Shown here: positions 33,069-43,519 of the stretch, in pieces | How the letters are laid out: every line of letters begins with the position of its first letter | Numbering within the stretch: position 1 is the first letter of the stretch | From: an uncultured Christensenellaceae bacterium | Lineage (GTDB): Bacteria; Bacillota; Clostridia; Christensenellales; Borkfalkiaceae | Reading direction: 5' to 3' | Length of the DNA stretch: 64,000 bases | Assembly: GCA_910589015.1 (NCBI GenBank) | Contig: CAJUSA010000010.1 | Location: forward strand, 26,996-90,995 | Notes under the pieces: model-generated | Seen by the model: only the letters and a program-made list of their open reading frames with translations | Told to the model about the DNA's origin: nothing | Database searches by the model: none | Program-made: the position numbers and the translations under genes

Positions 33069-36000
33069 ATGACAAAGATGACCATTGACGGCAATACCGC
33101 CGCAAGCCACGTCGCTTACGCGTTCTCGGAAGTGGCTGCCATCTATCCCATCACCCCTTCGTCCCCCATGGCGGAATCCGCCGACGAATGGGCGACGCAA
33201 GGTCGGCTCAATATGTGGGGGCAGAAGCTCCGCATTGCCGAAATGCAATCGGAGGGCGGCGCGGCAGGCGCGGTTCACGGCTCGCTGACCGCAGGTGCGC
33301 TTACCACAACTTACACCGCTTCGCAGGGGCTTCTTCTCATGATCCCCAACATGTACAAGATCTCGGGCGAATTGCTGCCCATGGTCATGCACGTTTCGGC
33401 GCGCGCACTTGCCGCTCATTCGCTCAACATCTTCGGCGACCATGCCGACGTTATGGCTTGCCGCCAGACGGGTTTTGCGATGCTCGCGGGCAACAGCGTG
33501 CAGGAAGTTATGGATCTTGCGCTCGTCGCGCATCTTTCCACGCTGCGTTCGCGCGTTCCCTTCATTAACTTCTTCGACGGATTCCGTACTTCGCATGAAG
33601 TTTCGAAGATCGACGCGATCGAATACGGCGAAATGAAAGCCCTCTTCGACAAACTCGGGCTCGATAAAGACGTGCAGGAATTCAAAGCGCGTGCGCTCAA
33701 CCCCGAACACCCCGTTCAGCGCGGTACGGCGCAGAACGGCGACACCTATTTCCAGAACCGCGAAACGGCGAACAGCTATTACAACGCCACTCCCGCGATC
33801 GTGCAACAGATGATGGACGAAGTGAGCGCGCTCACGGGAAGAAAATACCATCTCTTCGATTACGTCGGCGCGAAAGACGCGGAAAACGTCCTTGTCATCA
33901 TGGGTTCGGGCGCGGAAACGGTGGAAGAGACCATCAACAAACTCAACGCCGAGGGCAAGAAATACGGTTTGATCAAAGTGCGTCTTTACCGCCCCTTCGT
34001 TGCGGACAAGTTCGTTGCCTGCATTCCCAAAACATGCAAAAAGATCGCCGTTCTCGACAGAACGAAGGAACCCGGCTCGCTGGGCGAACCCCTTTACCTC
34101 GACGTTTGCACTTCGCTGCTTGAAAAAGGCGTGGAAGGCATTCAGGTCGTCGGCGGCAGATACGGCCTCGGCTCGAAAGAGTTCAACCCTTCGATGGTGC
34201 TTTCGGTTTACAAGAACCTCGAGGCAAAGAAACCTAAAAACCACTTCACCGTCGGCATCCACGAAGACGTGACGAACACCTCGCTCGACTTCTCGAAAAA
34301 GTACGACGCCGCACCCGAAGGTTCGACCTCGTGCAAATTCTACGGACTCGGTTCGGACGGCACGGTCGGCGCGAACAAGAACTCGATCAAGATCATCGGC
34401 GACCACACCGATATGTACGCACAGGCGTATTTCTTCTACGACTCGAAAAAATCGGGCGGTATTACCGTTTCGCACCTGCGTTTCGGCAAATCCCCCATTC
34501 AAAGCGAATATCTTATCGACGCGGCGGACTTCATCGCCTGCCACAATCCCTCTTATATTATCCGCTACGACATGGTCAGCGATCTGAAAAAAGGCGGTGC
34601 ATTCCTTTTGAACGCGCCTTGGACAACCGTGGAAGAGCTGGAAAGCAACCTTCCCGCGAAGGTCAAGAACGAACTTGCCAAGAAAAAGGCGAAACTTTAT
34701 GTGATCGACGCCATTTCCATCGCTAAGAAACTCGGACTCGGCGGCAGAACCAATACCATTCTGCAATCGGCGTTCTTCTGCATCAACGAGCAGATTATGC
34801 CCTATGCGGAAGCAGTTGAGCTGATGAAGAAGATGGCTTATAAATCGTTTGCGAGAAAGGGCGACGCGATCGTGCAGATGAACTACAACGCAATCGATTC
34901 GGCGAAAGAACACCTTGTCAAAATCGACATTCCCGCATCGTGGGCAACGACGACGGAAGGCGCAGAAATGATTTCGCTTGCGGACAACGAATACTTCCGC
35001 AACGTGGTGGCGCCCATTCTCGCGCTCGAGGGCGACAAACTTCCCTCTTCCGCTTTCAATGCCGACGGCACCGTTCCCACGGGCACGACGAAGTTCGAAA
35101 AACGCGGCGTTGCCGTTGCCGTTCCCAAGTGGATCATGGAAAACTGCATTCAGTGCAACCAGTGCGCGTTTGTGTGCCCGCACGCCTGCATTCGCCCCGC
35201 GCTTGTTGCCGCAGGTTCGGATAAACCCGAAGGATTTGCAACCAAACCCGCGACGGGCGTTCCCGGTCACGAATTCCGCATTCAGGTTTCCCCGCTCGAC
35301 TGCATGGGCTGCGGCGTATGCGTCGACGTTTGCCCCGGCATGAAGGGCAACAAAGCGCTTGCCATGACGCCGTTTGCGGAAATGGAAGAGGCGGAAGCCA
35401 AGAACTGGGAATACAGCGTCGACCTTCCCGAAGTCGATCTTTCGGGCGTTAAGATGGCAGACGTGAAGAAATCGCAGTTCACCCCTTCGCTCTTCGAATT
35501 CTCGGGCGCGTGCGCGGGTTGCGGCGAAACGCCTTATGTGAAAGTGATCACCCAGCTTTTCGGCGACAGAATGATCGTTGCAAACGCGACGGGCTGTTCG
35601 TCGATTTACGGCGGTTCTTCCCCTACCTGCCCTTACACCACTAACAAACAGGGTCACGGTCCCGCTTGGGCGAACTCCCTCTTCGAAGACAACGCCGAAT
35701 TCGGTTACGGCATGAACCTTGCTTATAAGGCAAGAAGAGCGACGCTCAAAGAAAAGGTTTCGAAACTTGCGGAACTTTGGAAGGACTGGGCGGAAGGCAA
35801 AGCGGCATGCGAAACATGGATCGCCGGCATGGACGACGCCGAGGCAAGCAAAGCCGCCGCAAAAGAGTTGATCGCCCGCATCGAAGAATGCAAAGACTGC
35901 GGTTGCGAATGCGACGCGCTCGAAAAAGAAATCTATGCGGACAAAGACTGCCTCGTTAAAAAATCCTTCTGGATCATCGGCGGCGACGGCTGGGCTTACG

Positions 36001-36593
36001 ACATCGGTTACGGCGGACTTGACCACGTTCTGGCAAGCGGCGAGGACGTCAACGTGCTCGTGCTCGATACCGAAGTTTATTCCAACACGGGCGGACAGGC
36101 ATCGAAATCCACCCCCATCGGCGCGGTGGCGAAGTTTGCCTCGTCGGGTAAGCGCGTCAAGAAGAAGGACCTCGGCATGATCGCGGCATCCTACGGCTAC
36201 GTTTATGTGGCACAGTGCGCGATGGGCGCCGACAAAGCACAGCTCGTCAAAGCGCTCAAAGAGGCGGAATCTTACCACGGACCTTCGCTCATCATCTGCT
36301 ATGCACCCTGCATCAATCACGGCATCAACATGAGCAAATCGCAATCGGAAGAAAAGGCGGCGGTCGACTGCGGATACTGGCATCTGTACCGTTACAACCC
36401 CGAATCGGAAACGCCCTTCTCGCTCGACAGTAAGGATCCCACGGGCGACTATCAGGCGTTCATTCTTGGTGAAACGCGTTATGCATCGCTCAAAAAGACG
36501 CAGCCCGCGGTAGCGGAAGAACTCTTCCGTAAAACCGAGGAATCCTCGAAACAACGCCTTGCAGGCTACAAGAAAATGGCGGGCAAAGAATAA
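33069..36593 (+). CDS. nifJ: Pyruvate:ferredoxin (flavodoxin) oxidoreductase
   Basis: Converts pyruvate and CoA to acetyl-CoA, CO2 and reduced ferredoxin; central to fermentative anaerobes. 1174 residues, the fused homodimeric form. Domain I starts YPITPSSPMAE; the two-cluster ferredoxin domain has CIQCNQCAFVCPHAC and CMGCGVCVDVCPG (about residues 695-760); the third cluster starts CAGCGETP; the TPP-binding motif is GGDGWAYDIGYGGLDH with VYSNTGGQASKSTP. The start at 33069 follows GGAGG; an upstream TTG at 33054 precedes the SD and is rejected. A strong terminator follows. Confidence 0.97.
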   Translation: MTKMTIDGNTAASHVAYAFSEVAAIYPITPSSPMAESADEWATQGRLNMWGQKLRIAEMQSEGGAAGAVHGSLTAGALTTTYTASQGLLLMIPNMYKISGELLPMVMHVSARALAAHSLNIFGDHADVMACRQTGFAMLAGNSVQEVMDLALVAHLSTLRSRVPFINFFDGFRTSHEVSKIDAIEYGEMKALFDKLGLDKDVQEFKARALNPEHPVQRGTAQNGDTYFQNRETANSYYNATPAIVQQMMDEVSALTGRKYHLFDYVGAKDAENVLVIMGSGAETVEETINKLNAEGKKYGLIKVRLYRPFVADKFVACIPKTCKKIAVLDRTKEPGSLGEPLYLDVCTSLLEKGVEGIQVVGGRYGLGSKEFNPSMVLSVYKNLEAKKPKNHFTVGIHEDVTNTSLDFSKKYDAAPEGSTSCKFYGLGSDGTVGANKNSIKIIGDHTDMYAQAYFFYDSKKSGGITVSHLRFGKSPIQSEYLIDAADFIACHNPSYIIRYDMVSDLKKGGAFLLNAPWTTVEELESNLPAKVKNELAKKKAKLYVIDAISIAKKLGLGGRTNTILQSAFFCINEQIMPYAEAVELMKKMAYKSFARKGDAIVQMNYNAIDSAKEHLVKIDIPASWATTTEGAEMISLADNEYFRNVVAPILALEGDKLPSSAFNADGTVPTGTTKFEKRGVAVAVPKWIMENCIQCNQCAFVCPHACIRPALVAAGSDKPEGFATKPATGVPGHEFRIQVSPLDCMGCGVCVDVCPGMKGNKALAMTPFAEMEEAEAKNWEYSVDLPEVDLSGVKMADVKKSQFTPSLFEFSGACAGCGETPYVKVITQLFGDRMIVANATGCSSIYGGSSPTCPYTTNKQGHGPAWANSLFEDNAEFGYGMNLAYKARRATLKEKVSKLAELWKDWAEGKAACETWIAGMDDAEASKAAAKELIARIEECKDCGCECDALEKEIYADKDCLVKKSFWIIGGDGWAYDIGYGGLDHVLASGEDVNVLVLDTEVYSNTGGQASKSTPIGAVAKFASSGKRVKKKDLGMIAASYGYVYVAQCAMGADKAQLVKALKEAESYHGPSLIICYAPCINHGINMSKSQSEEKAAVDCGYWHLYRYNPESETPFSLDSKDPTGDYQAFILGETRYASLKKTQPAVAEELFRKTEESSKQRLAGYKKMAGKE

Positions 36594-36606
36594 TTCCTGC
36601 TAAGCG

Positions 36607-36636
36607 CACCCGCGGCATTGCCGCGGGTGTTTTTTT
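36607..36636 (+). terminator. Terminator of pyruvate:ferredoxin oxidoreductase
   Basis: CACCCGCGGC-ATT-GCCGCGGGTG, a 10-bp perfect stem followed by seven Ts. Confidence 0.9.
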
Positions 36637-36640
36637 GCAC

Positions 36641-36668
36641 AAAAAAAGCGCTTGCCGTGGCAAGCGCT
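36641..36668 (-). terminator. Terminator of the giant surface protein gene
   Basis: AGCGCTTGCC-GT-GGCAAGCGCT, a 10-bp stem with a T run on the minus strand. It is back to back with the plus-strand terminator. Confidence 0.85.
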
Positions 36669-36680
36669 TTTCTTCTTTTT

Positions 36681-39600
36681 TTAAGCCGTGTAAACGGGTT
36701 TCACCGTGATATTACCCGTCACGGCGGTATGTTCCCAGCTTCCCGCATAGCCTTCTTTTACAGGCACGGCAATGCCTTCGCGGGCGGCAAGTTCGTCGAT
36801 ATAAACGCTGTTGTCGTAGTCGTCGTAAGGATAGTCGATGCGAACGCCTTCGATTGTTCTGATCGTTTCACCGTTTTCATTCTGGAATGTGACGGTGTAG
36901 GTGCTGAGCGACACATACGAGGCGCTTTCGGTCGACACCGAAAGACCGTTCCCGTACGAGAAGGTTTTCGTGATACGGATACCGCCGTAACCGACGCCGG
37001 GATTCCAGAACAGAGCGTTGAACGAAGTCATTCCCGAACTCGAGAACGTACCCACGCCGTCCTCGCCGTATGTAATGCCGATCTCACTGCCGTATTTCAG
37101 ATTATCCGATTTCTTTCCGTTTGAACTGTAAATCGTATAGACGCCCGTCGTGCTTTCGCTCATACCCGCCGAAACGTAAATTTCTTTGCTCTTTTTGCCG
37201 TAGACCGCGCCGCCTTCGACCTTGCCTTCGATCGTAAAAGTCGAATTCTTCTTCGCAAAGTTGGTAACTTCCACCTTGATATTGCGGATCCAGACCGCCC
37301 AAAGCACCGCGCCGTTCTTCCCTTCGACGCTCGTCACGCGCGACCAGTCGCCGTTTTCTTCCAAATACCACCAACCCATCTGCTGATATCCGACGGATTG
37401 CAGAGCCGATAATTCGTAACCTGTCTGTTCGTCGAAGGTAACTTCGGTGTAATACCCGTCTTGTTCGGGATCGAACGCCGCGTTTTCATAGCGCAGATCG
37501 CTGTAAAGGCGGACGGTGATTTCCTTACGGTCGTCAACCTTCCACACAGGGTACAGCGCCGTATCCTGCGTCACCGCGCTGCCGTTCTCCACCCTTTCGC
37601 CGTCGGCATTTTGCCAGCCGTCGAAAAGATAGCCCACGCGCGCAGGCGCGTTTTCGGGATAGACCAGCGCCGCATCCGCTTTATAGAACTGTTTGGAAAA
37701 TTCTTTTCCTTCTTGATCGTAATAAGTAACCGCGTAGTTATGCGTTTCCCAAACAACAAGCCCTTCGCGTTCGCCGTTTGCCACGTCGTCCGCCGTAAGC
37801 GAACAGGAAACCGCCGAATAATGCTGCGTTGCATATGCTTTGTTGATTTCGGCAAGCAAATCGGTGCCGTAAACGTAGTCAAACTGCACCGTCCAGTCGT
37901 TTCCGTCGCTCAGCGTCAGGGTATACGTCTTTGCCTGATACGATCCGTAAACGATCTGGTTGGCGGAAATATAATATTTACCGTCGCTCTCGTGCAGAAT
38001 ATCCGAGAAATCCCACACGATATCGTAACCCTTGTGCTCGAACTGAGCCGAATCGGGCGCTTTAAGGTTGGCATAGCATTCGCCCGTTTTGGCGTTGAAG
38101 AGAACGTCTTGCGCCGCCACCGTTTCGCCCGCAAGCACATAAGATACCGTCGTCGTCTGTCCTTCGATATAGGGAATGTCCTTCCATTCCGCCTGCTGCG
38201 CCTCGGCGAGCGCCTTTTCCATCGCCGTTGAAACGATTCCCGCGACGTCCGTCGTGATTTCGTTCGCCGCGATCCCGCAGGGATTTTCAAAACGCAACGC
38301 ACCCGAGACGTCTATTTTGAGCACCGAGACCGAAAGCGTCGTTGTGATGCCGAGATCCGAAATGACCTCGCTGCCGTCGGCAAGATACGCCGAACCGATT
38401 TGCACGACGACGTTGCCGAGATAGCCCTTTAACAGACTGTCGCCGTTCAACGTGAGCGTATAAGCGCATGTGCCGTCGGATTTTTCCGCATACACGCAGG
38501 ATACGATATATTTTTGCCACAACGCGCCGAAGTCCGTCGTTTCGGTCGGCGTTTCTTCACCGCCCGAACTCGTACCGCCGAGATTATCGGTGATGAGTTT
38601 GCCGAAATTGAGCGCGAATGCAAGCTGATTGAGCAGATCGTCCGTAAACGATGCTATCGGCATCACGCGGTAAACGGTGACGGGGTTGGGATAATTTTTC
38701 TCGGTCGAACCGTCGTAATAGGTATATTGTACGCGTTTCATGTAGATCATGCCGTCTTTCAGCGTGATATCGGTGGCCGTTCTGCCGTCGATCGCCACAT
38801 AACTCATGACCGCAACGCCGGGCACTTCCACATGAATATTCGCGGAAACTTCGCCGCTCTCGCCGACGCTTACCGACAGGGCGAGTTTTACCTCCACCCC
38901 TTTGACCGAAATACCGCCGAACAGATTGAGCACCATGTTGAGCGTGATCTTGCCGTCGATATAATAATGATCGCCGAGCGCATAACCCGTTTCGCTGTTT
39001 TCATCGGGCTGCGTCGCGCTCGTCGCAAGCAATTTTACGAGCCGCGCAATTCCTTCGAGTTTGAAATAACTTTCGTCGAGCATCACCGTCGGAACGGTTA
39101 CGGCAGAAAACGCGTCAAGCGCTACTTCGACGCAAAGATCGCCCGTCTGCACGCCTACGCCCGTAAGATACGAACGCACGGCGCCCGTTTCGTCGGTCGA
39201 AGTTGTTTTCCCGATTTCAATGCGGTACCCGCCTGCGTCGATCGTAAACCGTTCTTTGCCGACGACAATTTCCCGAATGAAATTCGTCTGTTCCGCCGTA
39301 GCCGTCGCGCCGCCCGCAAGCGCGGCAAAGAGATCGCCGACGCCGAACGACTTCAACAGAGAATTGCCGAGCGTACGCAGTTGCGCCGCCGTTGTCACGT
39401 CGAGATAATGCGCTACGAGATAATCGTTGATAAAATCGAAATTCACGCCGAGCATCGCGCAAGCACAGGAAAGAACGTCCATCAGTTCGTTCGCGTCGGC
39501 ATAGAGTTTCAGCGGCTGATATTTTGCGTGATCGGCGGCAAAGCGCGAAAGCGTCACGAAGAAATCGAGTACGCCGTTCCGATCGTAATCGACTATCTCG

Positions 39601-42600
39601 AGCGTGAGGAAGATCCCCTCGCCGACGTTATTTTTATCGAGGAAAGCAAATTCTACATGCGCATACAGATCGGCGTTCACCGTTATGGTTTTATCCGCCG
39701 TGTTGATCACGAAGGGATATTTGCCGCCCGAATAATATTCGATTTTTCCCGTTACGTCGTATTCCTTTGCGGTTTCCGTGCCGTTTTCGGTTTCTCTTTC
39801 AACCACGTTGCCCTTGCGGAAAACAACCGAAAGGTTGTTCGCCGTGATCGTGTTGACCGCCGCGCCCGCATAGTCAATGAGTTCGATAAAATCGCTCGCT
39901 CCGAGATATTCAACCGCAGGCATGGCAGGTACACTGCCCTCAAACACCGAGACGCCGCCCGACAGCGTGAATTTTTCATCTGCGAACGACAGCGCCGCGC
40001 CGAGAATCCTGCCTTCCCCTGCATTCAGCAGTTCCGCTTTGAACGCGCCGAATGCGATCGTGCAGATCCCGTCCGCACGTTCGGGGGCGCCGATTGCGAT
40101 CTTATCGACGAGGGATAAATCGAATTGTTGCGCAAAGCCCGCAAGCAATTCCGCAACGCCGAGCTTTTGCATGAGTTTTTCGATATCGTCGGCAAGAACG
40201 CCGTCCTCTTCGCCCGTCACGATGAATCCGTTGACGGCGGCGGCAAGCTGTTTGTAGAGCGCCGAAACCGCCGAGGCGATATCCTTGAATTCGCTGAAAC
40301 GCACGCGCGCCGCCAGACCGTCGACGACAAAGGCGATTTCTTCGGTCGTAACATTGAGCACCGCGCCGATGCTGTTTCCCCCGACGTTCACTTGCAGCGC
40401 GGCGTAAAGATTCAGTCCGTCGGCAAATCCGAGCGCCCCGTTTTCGATCGTGACGTTGATTGCGGTGTTGCCGGCCTGTAATGTGAAGGAACCCGAAAAA
40501 GCAAGGCTCTTGTGTTCCCAAACGGCGGGAAGCGCCGAAATAATTGCCGAAATATCGGTATAGCCTTCGGTAACGGGCGCCTGATATGCGCCTGCGGAAA
40601 GCGTAACGTGCGCGCCGAGCGCGTCCACTTCGATTATGCCCGTCTTGTTGATCGAAAGCGATACGTTGCCGAGATCGAATTCGATGCCGAGTGAACGCAG
40701 CAGCTCACTGCCGAATACGACGACGCCGAGCGTTTCGCCGTCCTCGTTTACGCTCAACAGTTTACCGAAATCAAACTCAAGCAATTTTTCGAGCACGGCA
40801 AGCAAATCGCCGTTCTCTGCGTTAATCTGCGGCAGTTCTTTGCCGAGCAAGGTTGTAAGCACGCCGATCAGTTCGCCCGCCTGCGCCTGCACCTTCAATC
40901 CGTCTACGGCAAGGTAGAGCGTTCCGCCGTCCTCGGAATAGAGATAGGCGAATTGCAAGGTCTTAAAAATTTCCGCCTTTCCGTCGGTATAGCCGACCGT
41001 CAGCGTACCTTGCGCGGCACGGTTTTGCATGCTCACGCTTATTGTTCCGACAAGCGACAGCCCGCCGTTTTCAAAGTTGACTTCCGCCGCGATCGCCTCG
41101 CTCTTCATCAGGCTAAGCACGGGCTGCACATAGGGAAGTACGGCAGCGTATTGCGCGTCGTCAACGGGCGCAATCGTATTTTTGCTCGCCGAAATGCAAG
41201 CCTGCACGCCTGCCGCGCTTGCGCCGATGCTGCCGTTCCCGAACGACAGTTTCACGTCGCCGAGCGCATAATTCACACCGAACTGTTTGAGAAGTTGAGT
41301 CCCTTGAAGAAGTATTTCCGCACCGTTTTCGGTTTGCGCACTTGCAAAAAGACGCGCAAAATCGTCGGTGAACACGCCCGACAAAATCTTGCCCAAATCG
41401 AACGAGTCGTTCGAAACCGCCGTACCGCTTTGCACGGACGGCACAAGTTGTGAGATGAGCGCGATCCCCTCTTTTACATCGGCTTTGAGTTTAACGCCGT
41501 CGATCTCGAGATAGAGCACGCCTTTACGATAGGCAAAGGTCACCGTCTTTTCGGCGCCGCCGATTGTTACGCGAATGCTGCCCTGCACGGCAAGATCGCA
41601 CGCGGTAAGATCGGAAAGACCGAAGGAAGACAAATCGCCGAGCGCAAGATCGAGCGTACCTTCTACTGCAAACCCTTCGCCGCGGTAGGAAAGACCGATC
41701 GCCAGCACATCGGAACGCAATACCGCAACGACGTCGCGCGCAAGCGGAACAAGATCGATAAACTGCGCCTGATCTTGCTCGTTCAGCGCGTTTAATCCGC
41801 CTTCGCCGAACTGCAACGCCGCGCCGATTTCGAGTTTGCCCAGATTGAAGGACGAAACGGCAAGATTGTCGAATACGAGATTCGCCAAAACGTTTCCGAG
41901 CGAAACATTGCCCTCTTCGTCGACGTTAAAATGAAACACGACAGGCAGATCGAACCCGAGCGAAAGCGTGGAAGAAAGCGTTGCGCTTTGTCCGTCGTAG
42001 GTAAATTCACCCTCGGCAAGCGCGCCCAGCAAGGCGTCGGTATCGAGCGAGAATCCGCCTTCGCCCGAGCCTGTAAGCGAACCGATAAAATCAACCAGTT
42101 CGGAAACGGTGAGCTTGATTTTCATGCCGCCGTATTCTACGAACGCCGCGCCGTTTGTAAGCCACACCTTCATGCTGCCGATCTGCGCGCGGATATCCAT
42201 AGTTTCGAGGGTCATTTCGCCGACGTCGACGTAAACCTTCCCTGCGGTCGCGTTACCGTTGATACAAAGATCCAGATCGAACGTAACGGGTTGCGTGAGC
42301 ACGCTCGCAAACGCCGAAGTCAAGCAGTTGAGCGGGGTAATTTCCTGTTTGTTATCGTCGGGCTCGGTGAACGGCGCGCCGAAATGCGTTTTGAAGTAAT
42401 CCGAAAACGCCGTCGATTCGGCTTTGTGCGTACCGTATTCAAAATCGGTGCGGTATGCAGAAGTACAGGTCGCACTCACACCCATGACCGCCGTATACTG
42501 TTCGTCGATTTCCGAGCGCAGAATTTGCCAGTTGTTATCGAACGTGTACGTCACCGTAATATAGTTAAAAGAAGGCAACGAAGGCAGATCGCCCGTAAAA

Positions 42601-43403
42601 ACCATCTGATTGACGTAATGACAGGGCGCCTTATCGACTGCGGGATCGAGATAGTAGGTCTGAGAATAGGTTCCGTCGCCGTGGTCGATCACCTCGTCGG
42701 CGTTCAACAAGGTTTCTTCGTTGATAACGTAAACCGAAAATCCCGTGCCGGGAAGTCCGTTTTTCCTGGTGAACGATTCGAGCGACATGTGCCCGTAGGG
42801 CGTGCCGTCCTGCCATTGCATGGCGGCAAGTTTGGAAAAGCAGTCCTCGCCCTTTTCGCCCGTCGGCCAGGTTGAAGAGCTGCCGCTGCCCATGCGCCAG
42901 ATGACTTCGTCGCCGCGATAGCAAAACTGGCGCGCCTTATTTACCATACTGCTCGCCGTGATATCCGCCATGATCAGCGTTTCGTTATTGTATTGCTTAT
43001 AGGTGTTGACAGACTGGTTGACATTGATGCCCATGGTGTTGGCAAGCGTCGTACCGTGCATCTCGGAATACCACTTCGTCTGCGCCGAAAACCGTTTGTT
43101 CATGTAACCGATATTTTCGAGCGCGCCGTGATCGACCGGGCGCGAACCGTCGGTAGGAAGTTCGTACGATACCGTCACGAAACCGGGATCGACTTCGTTC
43201 GGATCGGCTTTGTTGAAAATCGAACCGATCGCCACGATCCCCACGCCTAAAATCGCAAAGCACGAAAACATGGCAAGAACCTGCGTCAGGCGGCGGTGAT
43301 ACTTCGCCTTAAACGCCGTTTTACCGCTGTGCTTTTTGATTACGCGCGGGCGCTTTTCATTTTGAATAGTGTGCAGCTCGGTGCCGCTTGTGTTCTTTTT
43401 CAT
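36681..43403 (-). CDS. Giant repeat-containing anchored extracellular protein (2240 residues)
   Basis: A basic N-terminal tail of about 38 residues precedes one hydrophobic segment (about 39-62, QVLAMFSCFAILGVGIVAIG), so the protein is probably held by an uncleaved signal anchor. Residues about 370-1740 contain diverged units of about 200 residues. The motif of a hydrophobic strand plus Asp-Gly-hydrophobic-Lys (YGGMKIKL, IDGVKLKA, VDGLKVQA, VDGLAARV) recurs near 431, 637, 837 and 1031; LGDVKLSFGNGSI and LGNVSLSINKTGI recur near 721 and 921. These beta-rich units resemble LolA/LppX-type lipid-binding folds (tentative). From about 1745 on there are InlB/Flg_new-type repeats (GYLFDGWQNADGE). No LPXTG sorting motif is present. 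Function unknown; adhesion or envelope scaffold is a guess. Confidence 0.85.
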   Translation of the reverse strand: MKKNTSGTELHTIQNEKRPRVIKKHSGKTAFKAKYHRRLTQVLAMFSCFAILGVGIVAIGSIFNKADPNEVDPGFVTVSYELPTDGSRPVDHGALENIGYMNKRFSAQTKWYSEMHGTTLANTMGINVNQSVNTYKQYNNETLIMADITASSMVNKARQFCYRGDEVIWRMGSGSSSTWPTGEKGEDCFSKLAAMQWQDGTPYGHMSLESFTRKNGLPGTGFSVYVINEETLLNADEVIDHGDGTYSQTYYLDPAVDKAPCHYVNQMVFTGDLPSLPSFNYITVTYTFDNNWQILRSEIDEQYTAVMGVSATCTSAYRTDFEYGTHKAESTAFSDYFKTHFGAPFTEPDDNKQEITPLNCLTSAFASVLTQPVTFDLDLCINGNATAGKVYVDVGEMTLETMDIRAQIGSMKVWLTNGAAFVEYGGMKIKLTVSELVDFIGSLTGSGEGGFSLDTDALLGALAEGEFTYDGQSATLSSTLSLGFDLPVVFHFNVDEEGNVSLGNVLANLVFDNLAVSSFNLGKLEIGAALQFGEGGLNALNEQDQAQFIDLVPLARDVVAVLRSDVLAIGLSYRGEGFAVEGTLDLALGDLSSFGLSDLTACDLAVQGSIRVTIGGAEKTVTFAYRKGVLYLEIDGVKLKADVKEGIALISQLVPSVQSGTAVSNDSFDLGKILSGVFTDDFARLFASAQTENGAEILLQGTQLLKQFGVNYALGDVKLSFGNGSIGASAAGVQACISASKNTIAPVDDAQYAAVLPYVQPVLSLMKSEAIAAEVNFENGGLSLVGTISVSMQNRAAQGTLTVGYTDGKAEIFKTLQFAYLYSEDGGTLYLAVDGLKVQAQAGELIGVLTTLLGKELPQINAENGDLLAVLEKLLEFDFGKLLSVNEDGETLGVVVFGSELLRSLGIEFDLGNVSLSINKTGIIEVDALGAHVTLSAGAYQAPVTEGYTDISAIISALPAVWEHKSLAFSGSFTLQAGNTAINVTIENGALGFADGLNLYAALQVNVGGNSIGAVLNVTTEEIAFVVDGLAARVRFSEFKDIASAVSALYKQLAAAVNGFIVTGEEDGVLADDIEKLMQKLGVAELLAGFAQQFDLSLVDKIAIGAPERADGICTIAFGAFKAELLNAGEGRILGAALSFADEKFTLSGGVSVFEGSVPAMPAVEYLGASDFIELIDYAGAAVNTITANNLSVVFRKGNVVERETENGTETAKEYDVTGKIEYYSGGKYPFVINTADKTITVNADLYAHVEFAFLDKNNVGEGIFLTLEIVDYDRNGVLDFFVTLSRFAADHAKYQPLKLYADANELMDVLSCACAMLGVNFDFINDYLVAHYLDVTTAAQLRTLGNSLLKSFGVGDLFAALAGGATATAEQTNFIREIVVGKERFTIDAGGYRIEIGKTTSTDETGAVRSYLTGVGVQTGDLCVEVALDAFSAVTVPTVMLDESYFKLEGIARLVKLLATSATQPDENSETGYALGDHYYIDGKITLNMVLNLFGGISVKGVEVKLALSVSVGESGEVSANIHVEVPGVAVMSYVAIDGRTATDITLKDGMIYMKRVQYTYYDGSTEKNYPNPVTVYRVMPIASFTDDLLNQLAFALNFGKLITDNLGGTSSGGEETPTETTDFGALWQKYIVSCVYAEKSDGTCAYTLTLNGDSLLKGYLGNVVVQIGSAYLADGSEVISDLGITTTLSVSVLKIDVSGALRFENPCGIAANEITTDVAGIVSTAMEKALAEAQQAEWKDIPYIEGQTTTVSYVLAGETVAAQDVLFNAKTGECYANLKAPDSAQFEHKGYDIVWDFSDILHESDGKYYISANQIVYGSYQAKTYTLTLSDGNDWTVQFDYVYGTDLLAEINKAYATQHYSAVSCSLTADDVANGEREGLVVWETHNYAVTYYDQEGKEFSKQFYKADAALVYPENAPARVGYLFDGWQNADGERVENGSAVTQDTALYPVWKVDDRKEITVRLYSDLRYENAAFDPEQDGYYTEVTFDEQTGYELSALQSVGYQQMGWWYLEENGDWSRVTSVEGKNGAVLWAVWIRNIKVEVTNFAKKNSTFTIEGKVEGGAVYGKKSKEIYVSAGMSESTTGVYTIYSSNGKKSDNLKYGSEIGITYGEDGVGTFSSSGMTSFNALFWNPGVGYGGIRITKTFSYGNGLSVSTESASYVSLSTYTVTFQNENGETIRTIEGVRIDYPYDDYDNSVYIDELAAREGIAVPVKEGYAGSWEHTAVTGNITVKPVYTA

Positions 43404-43448
43404 ATTCGAATAACCGTCTCACGACAAGTTTATTGTCTGTAATGATTT

Positions 43449-43501
43449 ATTATGACAATATCATATCACGATTATGACAAGATGTCAACTTTTTGTCATA
43501 A
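43449..43501. promoter_or_regulatory. Three TTATGACAA-type boxes around the giant-protein promoter
   Basis: ATTATGACAA occurs at 43449-43458 and again at 43471-43480 in the same orientation, 22 bases (two helical turns) apart, and in inverted form TTGTCATAA at 43493-43501. The three boxes lie respectively downstream of the -10 box, within the spacer and upstream of the -35 box: a plausible multi-site operator. Confidence 0.5.
43460..43488 (-). promoter_or_regulatory. Promoter of the giant surface protein gene
   Basis: Minus-strand TTGACA (43483-43488), 17 bases, TATGAT (43460-43465). Confidence 0.75.
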
Positions 43502-43519
43502 CTTTTTGAAAAAAATCAC

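Noticed and set aside
32985..36554. Long open frame (over 1180 codons) antisense to pyruvate:ferredoxin oxidoreductase
   Set aside because: It is the mirror of the real gene's strong codon bias. It has no SD, no recognisable domain, and its translation is low-complexity Arg/His/Val/Phe-rich.
38514..40118. 534-codon frame antisense to the giant surface protein
   Set aside because: It is an Arg/Phe-rich shadow frame with no start signals or motifs.
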